DNA of 64,000 nucleotides from CAUZIB01 sp963578805 (GCA_963578805.1 CAUZDY010000016.1:1-64000), one strand, 5' to 3'; numbered from the stretch's first letter, positions 52,114 through 62,026 are shown. Translations and numbers: made by a program. Notes: generated by a model from the letters alone, not told the origin.

Positions 52114-52167
52114 ATTTACTTAGTATTAGTTTAACTGATAATGAATTTACTTAATATTAGTTAACTT
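52114..52167 (+). promoter_or_regulatory. 31-base-spaced direct repeats before the LysR gene
   Basis: ATTTACTTAGTATTAGTT begins at 52114 and ATTTACTTAATATTAGTT at 52145, differing at one base. The 31-base spacing equals about three helical turns, so both copies face the same side of DNA. They lie in an AT-rich stretch, 21-74 bases before the LysR-type gene, and end near its likely promoter. Such an arrangement fits an operator, possibly for autoregulation. Confidence 0.6.
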
Positions 52168-52187
52168 GTGTTAAAGTATCGGTCCCT

Positions 52188-53150
52188 ATGCATCTTGAGA
52201 CGCTGTCTATCTTCTGCGACGTTGTCCGCCATCAGAGCTTTTCACGCGGTGCGATCGCCAGCGCTGTCAGCCAGTCCGCAGCTAGCCAAGCCGTTCGGCA
52301 GATCGAACGGCAAGTGGGCGCCCAGCTGATCGACCGGTCGAAGCGACCCGGGCGTCTGACCGACGAAGGAAAGATCTTTTTCAAGGGGTGTCAGGAAATT
52401 GTCGAGCGCTACCGTGAGCTACAAGATGTGATTCGTCGACACCAGCAACCGTCGGGGTACACCGTTCGTCTCGCATCAATCTATTCGATCCGCCTGAACG
52501 ACTTGAGTGACTATATCGGGCAGTTTCAGGCCTTAGTGTCCGGCGCCAACATCGAAGTCGCCTATATGCACCCTGACCAGGTCTACGACCAAATCGTCAA
52601 CGACCAGTGCGACCTCGGGCTAATTTCGTTCGCCAACCCGAGACGAGAGATCACGGCAATTCCGTGGCAAGACCAGGCCATGGTCGTGGCCTGTCTGCCA
52701 AGTCATCGGTTTGCGTCAGGTAAAGCCGGAGCCGACCTGAAACCCAGTGATCTAACCGGTGAGGCGTTTGTCAGCTTCGACCGTGGACTACCGGTGCGCA
52801 AGCACATCGATCGATTCCTCCGCCGTCACACTGCCGACGTGAGAGTGGTCGCGGAATTCGACAGTATCGAGAACATTAAACAGGCTATCGAGGACGGAGT
52901 GGGTATTGCGATCCTCCCCGAACCGACGTTGCGTCGAGAAGTCGAGGGGATGACGCTGATCGCGATTCCATTAAATCCAGGTCCAAACAGTCTCTCCTTG
53001 ATTCGCCCTGTCAGTATTCTCCATCGACGTGGGCGCAGGCTAAATCCAGCGGTGACGGCATTTATTAAGCTCCTCATTCCCGGGCGAGGCCTGCGTCCAT
53101 CGACTCCAGTTCGATCTCAAGCGTCTAGAAAAGTAGGGGCCGCCGTATGA
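52188..53150 (+). CDS. LysR-type transcriptional regulator
   Basis: This 320-residue DNA-binding regulator has the N-terminal winged helix (FCDVVRHQSFSRGAIASAVSQSAASQAVRQIERQVGAQLIDR) and a periplasmic-binding-protein-like effector domain. It lies between the sulfate-reduction operon and gltBD, and its stop overlaps the gltB start (ATGA). It could act on glutamate synthase like GltC, or on sulfur genes like CysB. Placement and coupling favour gltB. The effector is unknown. Paired repeats upstream suggest autoregulation. Confidence 0.9.
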   Translation: MHLETLSIFCDVVRHQSFSRGAIASAVSQSAASQAVRQIERQVGAQLIDRSKRPGRLTDEGKIFFKGCQEIVERYRELQDVIRRHQQPSGYTVRLASIYSIRLNDLSDYIGQFQALVSGANIEVAYMHPDQVYDQIVNDQCDLGLISFANPRREITAIPWQDQAMVVACLPSHRFASGKAGADLKPSDLTGEAFVSFDRGLPVRKHIDRFLRRHTADVRVVAEFDSIENIKQAIEDGVGIAILPEPTLRREVEGMTLIAIPLNPGPNSLSLIRPVSILHRRGRRLNPAVTAFIKLLIPGRGLRPSTPVRSQASRKVGAAV

Positions 53151-56100
53151 GACACCACGACCCCCGAACCACACGGAAGGCCGCGACATCTCAAGGGTTG
53201 TACGACCAAAGTCGCGAGCACGACTCCTGCGGTGTCGGGTTCGTCGTGAATATCAAAGGAAAACAATCACATGTGCTTGTACAACAGGCACGTGAAGTAT
53301 TGACCAACCTGTCGCACCGCGGCGCCTGCGGGTGCGAGGTCAACACTGGAGACGGTGCCGGAATCCTCATTCAGTTGCCTCATCGGTTCTTCCAATCCGA
53401 AGCCGAACGCTTGGGTTTCGTCCTACCTGATCCCAAATCCTATGGCGTTGGCATGGTATTTCTCCCGCACGACCCGGACGAACGAGCTCAAATCCAAGAC
53501 CTATTTACTGAAATTTCTAGCCAAGAGGGCCAGCGTGTCCTGGGTTGGCGAGACGTCCCAACCGACGCTTCACAGCTGGGCGAAACAGCTCAGAGTGGAA
53601 CACCAGTTATCCGCCAGGTTTTCATAGGCCACGGCGATACGCTTACCCATGAAGCCGATACCCATGCCCACTTCGAGCGCAAGCTCTACGTGATTCGAAA
53701 GCGTGTCCACCACTCGGTTGAAGCCCTCCCACTCAGCCAGGCACATCTCTTCTACGTCGCGAGCCTGTCGTCGAACAAGATCGTGTACAAGGGCATGCTC
53801 ACCGCCGACCAAGTCGAAGGGATGTTCCCCGACCTCAGTAACCCCTTAGTGGAATCGGCGTTAGCACTTGTCCACCAGCGATTCTCCACCAACACGTTTC
53901 CGTCATGGCCGTTGTCCCATCCCTACCATTACATTGCGCATAACGGGGAAATCAACACGCTGCGTGGCAACACCAACTGGATGCGCGCCCGAGAGACGCT
54001 CTGCAAGTCGGAACTGTTCGGTGCTGACTTACAGAAGCTCTTCCCGATCATCCGTGAGGGTCAAAGCGACACAGCAACATTCGACAGCGTGCTGGAATTT
54101 CTGGTGCTAACAGGACGCCCGATCGCACATGCGATCCTGATGATGATCCCGGAACCGTGGAGCAACAACCAAACGATGGACCCGGCGCAGAAGGCCTTCT
54201 ATGAATACCACTCGACCTTAATGGAACCCTGGGACGGGCCAGCCTCGATCGCGTTCACCGATGGGAGTGTGATAGGCGCGGTACTCGACCGCAACGGCCT
54301 ACGACCGTCGCGGTACTACGTCACCAAAGATGACATGGTGGTCATGGCGTCGGAAGTCGGAGTCCTGAACATCCCACCTGAGAACGTACTCGTCAAGGAA
54401 AGGTTGCACCCGGGACGAATTTTTCTGGTCGACACAATTCAGGGCCGCATCATCGACGACGAGGAGATCAAATCGAGCCTAGCGGCCGAACAGCCGTATG
54501 GTGACTGGATTTCAACAGAACTGGTGCATATCAATAATCTCCCGGCGCCACCCTACACGCCACCAACATCACCCGACACCCTTCGACGCCAACAGCGTGC
54601 CTTCGGATACACAGAAGAAGACCTTCGACTCTTGATCGGACCGATGGCTAGAGCCGGCGCCGCGCCACTCGGATCGATGGGGACCGATACAGCGTTAGCG
54701 GTTCTCTCGGACCGGCCTCGCCTACTTTACGACTACTTTAAACAGTTATTTGCCCAAGTGACGAACCCACCACTTGACGCAATCCGGGAGAAGCTCGTCA
54801 CGGACATGGGTTCCACCCTGGGTTCCGAGTGCAATCTCCTGGCTACTGAGCGTCAATCATGCCACCTTCTTAAAATTGACGACCCTGTCCTCGACAACAA
54901 ACAGTTGGCGACACTGCGACACGTCACCGACCCAGCATTCCAGTCTAAGACGCTACCGATGCTATTCCCATCAACAGGCGGGGCCGCCGGGCTCGAACGG
55001 GCCATGGAAGAGCTCTGTCGTGACGCAAGCGCTGCGGTAGCCTCTGGCCACACGCTCCTGGTGCTCTCTGACCGCGGAGTCGATAGCGGGAACGCGCCGA
55101 TTCCGAGTCTTCTGGCAACGGCCGGCGTTCATCATCATCTCGTTCGGGAGGGCACGCGGACAAAGTGCTCTCTAATCATCGAGTCTGGCGAGGCGCGTGA
55201 GGTGCACCACATGGCCTTACTCGTGGGCTATGGAGCAGCCGCGATCAACCCGTATCTTGCGTTCGAAATAATCGAGGACCTGATTCTCCAGCGAGAGGTA
55301 AATAAGCGTGACGTCGGCGAAGGCATCCGACGCTACATCAAGGCTTGCACGAAAGGTGTCCTCAAAGTGATGTCAAAAATGGGCATCTCCACACTGCAGG
55401 GCTACCGAGGTGCTCAGACATTCGAGGCCGTTGGACTCGATGGAGAATTTGTCGAAAAATACTTCACTTGGACCGCCTCGCGGATCGGCGGCATCGGCAT
55501 CGAAACAGTTGCGGAGGAAGCAACCCGTCGCCATGCGAAAGCATTCCCACAGCGCGGCCGGAAAGATGACGAACTCGACTCAGGTGGCGAATACCAGTGG
55601 CGCCGGGACGGTGAGTACCACCTGTTTAATCCAGAAACGGTTTTCAAGCTCCAGCACGCCACACGATCAGGCCAGGTCGAGGTCTATCGAGAATACGCAG
55701 AGCAGGTGAACGATCAGAGTCGACGGCTGGCAACCCTCCGTGGCTTGCTCATCTTTAAATCAACGCGACCAGCGATACCACTCACAGAGGTTGAGCCGGT
55801 TGAATCAATTTTTAAGCGGTTTTCGACCGGCGCCATGTCTTACGGATCCATCAGCGCAGAGGCTCACGAAACCCTGGCGATCGCGATGAATCAGATCGGT
55901 GGAAGGTCAAACACTGGGGAGGGTGGCGAAGACCCAGCCCGCTTCACACCGGAACCCAACGGTGACCTCAAACGAAGTGCGGTTAAACAGGTCGCCTCTG
56001 GACGCTTTGGGGTTACCAGTGAGTACCTGGTCAATGCTGACGACATCCAAATCAAGATGGCTCAAGGGGCAAAACCTGGCGAAGGCGGGCAATTGCCAGG

Positions 56101-57763
56101 TTCTAAGGTTTACCCCTGGATCGCAAAGGTGCGGTACTCGACACCTGGTGTTGGATTAATTTCGCCACCGCCGCATCACGACATCTACTCAATCGAAGAC
56201 CTCGCACAGCTGATCCATGACCTGAAAAATGCCAACCCTATGGCCCGGATCCACGTCAAACTAGTGGCCGAGGTCGGCGTAGGTACGATCGCGGCGGGAG
56301 TCTCCAAGGCTCACTCCGACGTCGTGCTGATCTCGGGGCACGACGGCGGGACGGGGGCTTCGCCCTTGACCAGCATCAAACACGCAGGCGTGCCGTGGGA
56401 ACTAGGGCTCGCTGAAACTCAACAAGTGCTCGTCCTCAATCGGCTTCGGGACCGTATCGTCGTGCAGGTAGACGGTCAGATGAAGACGGGACGGGACGTC
56501 GTTATTGCCGCGCTCCTAGGTGCCGAGGAATACGGGTTCGCCACTGCCCCTCTGATCGTGTCTGGCTGCATTATGATGCGAGTGTGTCATCTTGACACCT
56601 GTCCGGTGGGTATAGCCACTCAAAATCCTGAGCTCCGCAAGCACTTCACCGGCAAACCAGAATTCGTCAAGAACTTCTTTCGTTTCGTGGCCCAGGATGT
56701 CCGCGAGATCATGGCCAGTCTCGGGTTCCGAACAATGGATGAGATGATTGGCCGTTCTGACGAACTGGACGTTACCGAGGCAACGGACCATTGGAAGGCG
56801 AAGGGGCTGGACCTGTCGAGCATTCTGTACCAGCCAGACGTACCACCTGACGTCGGGCGTCGGTGCATCACCAAGCAGGACCATGGCTTGGACAAGGCGT
56901 TGGACAACGAGCTAATCCAACGGGCATACGATGCACTCGAACACGGCACACCGATCGATTTTAAGCTCCCTATTCGTAACGTTAACCGAACCGTCGGGAC
57001 AATGCTGGGTTACGAACTGACGAAACGGTACGGCGGTGCTGGCCTACCAGACGACACCATCCGAATCATGTTTGATGGGTCAGCTGGCCAAAGCTTCGGC
57101 GCCTTTGTCCCACGTGGCATCTCCATGACAATCGTCGGCGACGCCAATGACTACTTTGGTAAAGGACTATCCGGTGGAAAGCTGACCATCTACCCATCCG
57201 ACCGGTCGACGTTCGTGGCCGAAGACAACATCATTGTCGGGAACGTGGCTTTATATGGTGCGACAGCTGGAGAAGCGTTTATTCACGGACTCGCAGGAGA
57301 ACGGTTTTGTGTACGAAACAGCGGTGCCCATGCCGTGGTCGAAGGCATCGGGGACCACGGCTGCGAGTACATGACCGGTGGACGGGTCGTGATTCTTGGC
57401 CGAACCGGACGCAACTTTGCGGCTGGGATGAGCGGTGGTATCGCCTACGTCCTCGATCGAGAGGGGAACTTTTGGCAGCACTGTAATCCCGGCATGGTTG
57501 ACCTTGATCCCCTGGATGCTGATGATGTCACGTTCGTTCGGAACCTCATCGCGCGCCACGTTGAGCTAACAAAAAGTCGTCGCGGTCAATGGGCTCTCGA
57601 TCAATGGGCGTCACTCGTCACAGAAGACGGTCGGGGATTTATCAAAGTGATGCCACGAGATTACAAGCGCGTCTTACAGATCGAGGCAAGCGATCTAGTC
57701 GAAGACGGGGAGCTTGAATTCGCCGAACCGGTTGATCGAAACCAGGGCGGAAGACCAATATAG
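53147..57763 (+). CDS. gltB: glutamate synthase large subunit
   Basis: This 1538-residue enzyme transfers the amide of glutamine to 2-oxoglutarate. The N-terminal glutaminase nucleophile is Cys28 in EHDSCGVGFVV, so a propeptide of 27 residues would be removed. The synthase domain shows FSTGAMSYGSISAEAHETLAIAMN and GGRSNTGEGGEDPARF, and the cluster region is GCIMMRVCHLDTCPVGIATQNPELR with three cysteines. The C-terminal GXGXG helix domain ends the protein. It is full length, with its start overlapping the LysR stop. Confidence 0.97.
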   Translation: MRHHDPRTTRKAATSQGLYDQSREHDSCGVGFVVNIKGKQSHVLVQQAREVLTNLSHRGACGCEVNTGDGAGILIQLPHRFFQSEAERLGFVLPDPKSYGVGMVFLPHDPDERAQIQDLFTEISSQEGQRVLGWRDVPTDASQLGETAQSGTPVIRQVFIGHGDTLTHEADTHAHFERKLYVIRKRVHHSVEALPLSQAHLFYVASLSSNKIVYKGMLTADQVEGMFPDLSNPLVESALALVHQRFSTNTFPSWPLSHPYHYIAHNGEINTLRGNTNWMRARETLCKSELFGADLQKLFPIIREGQSDTATFDSVLEFLVLTGRPIAHAILMMIPEPWSNNQTMDPAQKAFYEYHSTLMEPWDGPASIAFTDGSVIGAVLDRNGLRPSRYYVTKDDMVVMASEVGVLNIPPENVLVKERLHPGRIFLVDTIQGRIIDDEEIKSSLAAEQPYGDWISTELVHINNLPAPPYTPPTSPDTLRRQQRAFGYTEEDLRLLIGPMARAGAAPLGSMGTDTALAVLSDRPRLLYDYFKQLFAQVTNPPLDAIREKLVTDMGSTLGSECNLLATERQSCHLLKIDDPVLDNKQLATLRHVTDPAFQSKTLPMLFPSTGGAAGLERAMEELCRDASAAVASGHTLLVLSDRGVDSGNAPIPSLLATAGVHHHLVREGTRTKCSLIIESGEAREVHHMALLVGYGAAAINPYLAFEIIEDLILQREVNKRDVGEGIRRYIKACTKGVLKVMSKMGISTLQGYRGAQTFEAVGLDGEFVEKYFTWTASRIGGIGIETVAEEATRRHAKAFPQRGRKDDELDSGGEYQWRRDGEYHLFNPETVFKLQHATRSGQVEVYREYAEQVNDQSRRLATLRGLLIFKSTRPAIPLTEVEPVESIFKRFSTGAMSYGSISAEAHETLAIAMNQIGGRSNTGEGGEDPARFTPEPNGDLKRSAVKQVASGRFGVTSEYLVNADDIQIKMAQGAKPGEGGQLPGSKVYPWIAKVRYSTPGVGLISPPPHHDIYSIEDLAQLIHDLKNANPMARIHVKLVAEVGVGTIAAGVSKAHSDVVLISGHDGGTGASPLTSIKHAGVPWELGLAETQQVLVLNRLRDRIVVQVDGQMKTGRDVVIAALLGAEEYGFATAPLIVSGCIMMRVCHLDTCPVGIATQNPELRKHFTGKPEFVKNFFRFVAQDVREIMASLGFRTMDEMIGRSDELDVTEATDHWKAKGLDLSSILYQPDVPPDVGRRCITKQDHGLDKALDNELIQRAYDALEHGTPIDFKLPIRNVNRTVGTMLGYELTKRYGGAGLPDDTIRIMFDGSAGQSFGAFVPRGISMTIVGDANDYFGKGLSGGKLTIYPSDRSTFVAEDNIIVGNVALYGATAGEAFIHGLAGERFCVRNSGAHAVVEGIGDHGCEYMTGGRVVILGRTGRNFAAGMSGGIAYVLDREGNFWQHCNPGMVDLDPLDADDVTFVRNLIARHVELTKSRRGQWALDQWASLVTEDGRGFIKVMPRDYKRVLQIEASDLVEDGELEFAEPVDRNQGGRPI

Positions 57764-57777
57764 CTTAAAGAGTCTCC

Positions 57778-59223
57778 ATGGGAAAAATTAAAGGATTCCT
57801 TGAGATTGAGCAACAAAAGCCGCCCATGCGACCAGTTGGCGAGCGAGTCAAGGACTGGCGGGAGGTTTATCTTCCTTATGCCGCGTCAGACCTTCGCGAC
57901 CAGGGCGCGCGGTGCATGGACTGCGGAATTCCGTTCTGTCATGAAGGATGCCCACTTGGAAATCTGATACCCGACTGGAACGACCTTGTCTATCGCGACA
58001 AATGGCAAGCAGGAATCGACCGTCTGCACAAGACAAATAACTTCCCCGAATGGACCGGACGGCTCTGTCCAGCGCCATGTGAAGGCTCGTGCGTACTAGC
58101 ACTTGATCGTGACCCGGTCACCATCAAGTCGATCGAGCTCGCCCTTGTCGAACGAGCATTCGACGAGGGATGGATCCGCGCGGTCCCGCCGACGACGAGG
58201 TCCGGCAAGTCCATAGCCGTTGTCGGATCTGGCCCGGCGGGTCTGGCAGCCGCGGACCAGCTCAACCGAGCTGGCCACACGGTGACCGTGTTCGAGAAGG
58301 CCGACCGCATCGGCGGTCTGCTCCGATATGGCATCCCTGCCTTCAAGATGGAAAAGCGGTTCTTGTCGCGACGGTTGTCCATTCTGGAGCAAGAGGGCAT
58401 TCACTTCCGTGCCGGCGTACATGTGGGTGTCGACGTTTCGGCCGAACAGCTGCGACACGAGCACGACGCCATGTTGCTGGCGGGCGGCGCCGAGCAGCCG
58501 CGCGACCTTGATGTCCCTGGTCGCGCCCTTAAGGGTATTCACTTCGCAATGGAGTATCTGACTCAGCAGAATCGGATTTGTGAGGGCGACGTCGTCCCCG
58601 AGGATGAAATCATTTCGGCCAAAGGTAAGCGCGTCGTGATCATCGGTGGCGGAGACACGGGAGCCGACTGCCTGGGTACGGCCCACCGCCAGGGCGCGAA
58701 ATCTGTCGCCCAATTTGAGCTGCTCGAACGGCCACCCGACCGGCGCTCCCCCACAAATCCCTGGCCAAACTGGCCAAATGTCTTTCGGGTGTCGCCCGCA
58801 CATGAAGAAGGTGGAGACCGCGTCTATGCGGTCTCCAGCCAGCGTTTCTCAGGCGACCCGTCGGGTTGCGTGTCGGTCCTTCACGCCGTGAAAGTCAGCG
58901 TTAGTAGCGACGCCGGACAACTCAGCGTTGAGCCAGTCCCCGACAGCGAGTTTGAGATCGAGGTCGATCTGGTGCTTCTTGCAATGGGGTTTCTCGGACC
59001 GGTACGAGGAGGCCTGCTGGCCGAGCTCGACCTGACGCTCACCGACAGAGGTACGGTCTGGCGCGACGAACAGTGGATGACCAGCGAACCTGGCGTCTTC
59101 GCCGCGGGAGACATGCAAAGAGGGCAGTCGTTAATCGTGTGGGCCATCGCCGAGGGCCGGAGCGCCGCGAGCGGCATCGACACATACCTGATGGGCTCAT
59201 CAAACCTTCCGGCACCGGTATGA
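57778..59223 (+). CDS. gltD: glutamate synthase small subunit
   Basis: This 481-residue subunit passes electrons from NAD(P)H through FAD and clusters to GltB. The N-terminal cysteine set is RCMDCGIPFCHEGCPLGNLIPDWN with LCPAPCEGSC. The FAD motif is VVGSGPAGLAAADQL and the NADPH motif VVIIGGGDTGADCLG. AGAGTCTCC precedes ATG 57778 only weakly; the 14-base gap suggests coupling to gltB. Confidence 0.97.
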   Translation: MGKIKGFLEIEQQKPPMRPVGERVKDWREVYLPYAASDLRDQGARCMDCGIPFCHEGCPLGNLIPDWNDLVYRDKWQAGIDRLHKTNNFPEWTGRLCPAPCEGSCVLALDRDPVTIKSIELALVERAFDEGWIRAVPPTTRSGKSIAVVGSGPAGLAAADQLNRAGHTVTVFEKADRIGGLLRYGIPAFKMEKRFLSRRLSILEQEGIHFRAGVHVGVDVSAEQLRHEHDAMLLAGGAEQPRDLDVPGRALKGIHFAMEYLTQQNRICEGDVVPEDEIISAKGKRVVIIGGGDTGADCLGTAHRQGAKSVAQFELLERPPDRRSPTNPWPNWPNVFRVSPAHEEGGDRVYAVSSQRFSGDPSGCVSVLHAVKVSVSSDAGQLSVEPVPDSEFEIEVDLVLLAMGFLGPVRGGLLAELDLTLTDRGTVWRDEQWMTSEPGVFAAGDMQRGQSLIVWAIAEGRSAASGIDTYLMGSSNLPAPV

Positions 59224-59257
59224 TGCTCAAACCTCAGGGCAGGCACACCCGGTACAG

Positions 59258-60796
59258 ATGAAGAAGAAGCTTTCGTCTGAGGCCAAGTTTCTTGCCACTC
59301 TCGTCGAGGTCAACCAAGCTCTGGCGGCTGCCAGGAGCCCACGGGCCGGACTGCAACGGGGCCTCGAAATCCTTGATGATCTCTACGGGGTCTCGCGTAC
59401 GTCGGTCGTTCTTCGGAACCAGGATAGCGACCGACTCGAAATTGAAGCATCTGAGGGCCTAACGGCCGAGGGCCGCCGGTCCACCTGGAAGGCCGGCGAA
59501 GGCATCACAGGTAAAGTCGTTCAGACAGGTCATCCCGTCGTGCTGCCCCGGATCAGTCAGGAACCGACGTTTCTTCACCGTACTGGCCGCCGTCTCAAGA
59601 CCCGAACATCTGAGACCACCTTCATCTGCGTTCCCATCCCTGGACATCGAAAACCGGTCGGCGCAATGAATGTCGATCTACCGTTCGTAAAGGATCGGGA
59701 CTACGACCGAGACCTTCAACTGTTTCAGGTCGTCGCAACCATGTTTGGCCAGGCGCTCCGAGTCAAACAGCTCGTCGAAACTGGGCGCCAACGTCTACTT
59801 GACGAGAACATCCACCTCAAGGAGGAACTCAAAGAACGCTACGATTTTTCCCAGATCATAGGCACGAGCGGCCCGATGCGGCAGGTGTTCGAGCAGATTA
59901 CCAGGGTAGCATCGACGAATACGACAGTGCTAATTCGGGGTGAGTCAGGCACAGGGAAAGAACTCATTGCACACGCGATTCACTATAACTCCAAGCGTTC
60001 CAAGAACCCACTTATCAAGGTCAGCTGCACAGCGCTCCCGGACTCACTGATTGAGTCCGAGCTCTTTGGATACGAGAAGGGAGCCTTCACCGGCGCCACG
60101 GAACGGAAGAAGGGCCGGTTCGAGCGCGCCGAGCGAGGGACCCTGTTTCTCGACGAAATTGGCGACATCAACCTGTCCACACAGGTCAAGCTCCTCCGGG
60201 TCCTCCAGGACCGCGAGTTCGATCGCCTGGGTGGGACTGAACCGATCCAGGCGGATGTACGGCTCATCACCGCCACAAACGCTGACCTAGAAAAGGCTAT
60301 CGCCGCAAAGACGTTTCGCGAAGATCTGCACTATCGCATCAACGTCTTCACGATTTTCGTGCCGCCCCTGCGCGAACGCAAGACCGACATACTACTACTA
60401 GCCGACAGCTTCCTCAATAAATACGCAGTCGATCACGGGAGAGCGATTAAACGAATCTCGACACCCGCCATCGACATGCTGATGGCGTATCACTGGCCTG
60501 GTAACGTCCGAGAGCTTGAGAACGCGATCGAGAGGGCAGTGCTCGTCTGCGACGGCAACGTTATTCACGCCCACCATTTGCCACCAACGCTTCAGACCGC
60601 GGAGGCGTCGGGCACTCTTGCCTCCACGTCTCTGGCTGAGACGGTGGGAGCGTATGAGCGAGATTTGATTCAAGACGCACTCAAGACGACCCGCGGCAAC
60701 CGGGTTCAAGCCGCCAAGTTGCTCAAATCGACCGAACGGATCATCAGCTACAAAGTTAAAAAATACGACATCGATGGTCACCGATTCAGGGACTAA
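59258..60796 (+). CDS. sigma-54-dependent activator with GAF domain
   Basis: This 512-residue bacterial enhancer-binding protein resembles NifA in layout. It has a GAF sensor (about residues 25-175), an AAA+ domain with Walker A GESGTGKE, the sigma-54 contact loop GAFTGA (275-280), Walker B FLDEIG and FREDLHYRINVFTI, and a C-terminal Fis-type helix-turn-helix (NRVQAAKLLKSTERIISYKV). The interdomain cysteines of oxygen-sensitive NifA are absent. It is followed by PII and glnD and preceded by gltBD, so control of nitrogen assimilation is likely. A near-consensus sigma-54 promoter precedes the next gene. Confidence 0.92.
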   Translation: MKKKLSSEAKFLATLVEVNQALAAARSPRAGLQRGLEILDDLYGVSRTSVVLRNQDSDRLEIEASEGLTAEGRRSTWKAGEGITGKVVQTGHPVVLPRISQEPTFLHRTGRRLKTRTSETTFICVPIPGHRKPVGAMNVDLPFVKDRDYDRDLQLFQVVATMFGQALRVKQLVETGRQRLLDENIHLKEELKERYDFSQIIGTSGPMRQVFEQITRVASTNTTVLIRGESGTGKELIAHAIHYNSKRSKNPLIKVSCTALPDSLIESELFGYEKGAFTGATERKKGRFERAERGTLFLDEIGDINLSTQVKLLRVLQDREFDRLGGTEPIQADVRLITATNADLEKAIAAKTFREDLHYRINVFTIFVPPLRERKTDILLLADSFLNKYAVDHGRAIKRISTPAIDMLMAYHWPGNVRELENAIERAVLVCDGNVIHAHHLPPTLQTAEASGTLASTSLAETVGAYERDLIQDALKTTRGNRVQAAKLLKSTERIISYKVKKYDIDGHRFRD

Positions 60797-61128
60797 CTTG
60801 TGCCGCTAAACATTCGTGTAGAGATCTAAGGCAACACGACAAAACTGTAGAGCGAAGAAATTGCCGCCAGTATTTATTTTGCGCGTCCTATTCTTACGAA
60901 GTTGATATTTTTTGGCCCTAGACTCCTCAACAAGAATATTGAGGCGCAGCCAAGAGACGACATTGTCGTAGATTAGCGCAAAGCTCTGTAGAGTTCGCAT
61001 ACCGTAAACAGCCCAGTTTTTCTGTCCTGTCCATGGTGGCGTCGCAGACCCATCAGTTGGCTTGGCTCTTGCTATGACACCCTAATACGCCATGGTGCTA
61101 CCATAATGGCCGCTTGGAGAATCAACCG
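60797..61128. other. intergenic stretch with the PII promoter
   Basis: The 332 bases are more AT-rich than the neighbours. A stem-loop CCTCAA/TTGAGG at 60925-60944 has no U-tract. The only sizeable frame (minus strand, 60806-61000) reads as a non-protein-like sequence. The sigma-54 promoter lies near the right end. Upstream activator sites for the adjacent enhancer-binding protein are expected here, but no clear pair was identified. Confidence 0.5.
61057..61073 (+). promoter_or_regulatory. sigma-54 (-24/-12) promoter of the PII gene
   Basis: TTGGCTTGGCTCTTGCT matches the consensus TTGGCACG-N4-TTGCT at all but two positions, with the invariant GG and GC at correct spacing. The start of transcription would fall near 61084, about 45 bases before the PII start codon. 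A sigma-54 activator gene lies immediately upstream. Confidence 0.8.
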
Positions 61129-61467
61129 ATGAAACTAATTACTGCCATCATCAAGCCTCACATGCTGGACGGGGTGCGCGACGCGCTTGCGGATGCAGGC
61201 ATCAAGGGTCTCACGGCTACCGAGGTCAAAGGGTTCGGCCGGCAGAAGGGTCACACCGAAGTCTATCGCGGCACCGAGTACACCATTGACTTCGTGCCGA
61301 AGCTCAAGATCGAGATCGTGACCGACGACGACCAGGTTGACGCGATTGTCGCCAAGATCTCAGAGTCAGCACGAACCGGCGAGATCGGTGACGGAAAAAT
61401 ATTTGTCAGCGACATGGGTGAAGCCGTGCGGATACGAACCGGCGAAATTGGCTCTGAGGCACTCTGA
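61129..61467 (+). CDS. glnB: PII family nitrogen regulatory protein
   Basis: This 112-residue protein senses 2-oxoglutarate, ATP and ADP. The T-loop is intact with the uridylylation site Tyr51 in VYRGTEYTID. The B-loop TGEIGDGKIFV and the C-loop RIRTGE are conserved. TGGAGA lies before ATG 61129; an upstream TTG at 61114 is less likely. glnD downstream would modify it. Whether it is GlnB or GlnK is unclear because no amtB gene is adjacent. A sigma-54 promoter suggests nitrogen control. Confidence 0.95.
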   Translation: MKLITAIIKPHMLDGVRDALADAGIKGLTATEVKGFGRQKGHTEVYRGTEYTIDFVPKLKIEIVTDDDQVDAIVAKISESARTGEIGDGKIFVSDMGEAVRIRTGEIGSEAL

Positions 61468-61638
61468 GTGTCTCACACGATTCAAATATTGATAAACTAG
61501 CCCGGTTGGGCGCCTGGGCAAATTGGAAGCAAGGTCCGCATCCCCTAGATGTGGTGGGACGTCAGGCAGTGCTTGTAACCCACGGCACACACAACTAATA
61601 AGCCGATCGGCCGACCGACCTGTTTGGATAGGGGATAG

Positions 61639-62026
61639 ATGAGAACACCTGCTCGGACATACAACGCATCCTGCTTAATTTACGCTTTTGCACTGGTCTT
61701 GCTCAGTGGGCTGGCAACGAGTCCAGCTTTACGCTGACATAAAGTTCGACGTCTACGCTAACGACAACGGAGTCGGCTTGACCGGCGTCACCTTCACAAT
61801 GGGACAGTGGAACAGCCCGCATACCGGCCCGTCTGGGAGCGACCGCCCTTCAAGCGGTCCGAGGTCTGGCAACGTCAAGGCGTGGTATGAATCATGCTTC
61901 TTTACCGGTTTTACGCTAGGCATCGACAACTGGAAGACCGCAATCACGTACCCGTCCTATCTCCGTCCGAACGATTCGTTTGGTGCCGTGCAAGAGATTG
62001 TATTTGAGTTGGCGATGGACAGTTGA
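61639..62026 (+). pseudogene. small exported protein, frameshifted at the signal peptide
   Basis: A signal peptide frame starts at ATG 61639 (NASCLIYAFALVLLSGLATSPA) and ends at TGA 61735-61737. The next frame continues directly with YADIKFDVYANDNGVG, a mature exported protein ending with AVQEIVFELAMDS at 62026. Removing one T from the TTT at 61728-61730 joins them as SPAYA-DIKFD, with an ideal signal-peptidase site. The whole would be about 129 residues, with no known family. The lesion is at a short homopolymer, so a consensus error is plausible. Confidence 0.65.

Noticed and set aside
60806..61000. 64-residue minus-strand ORF
   Set aside because: AT-rich stretch, no motif, no neighbour supporting it.
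61480..61638. possible riboswitch between PII and the exported protein
   Set aside because: Some short stems can be drawn, but no conserved core of a known riboswitch class was found.
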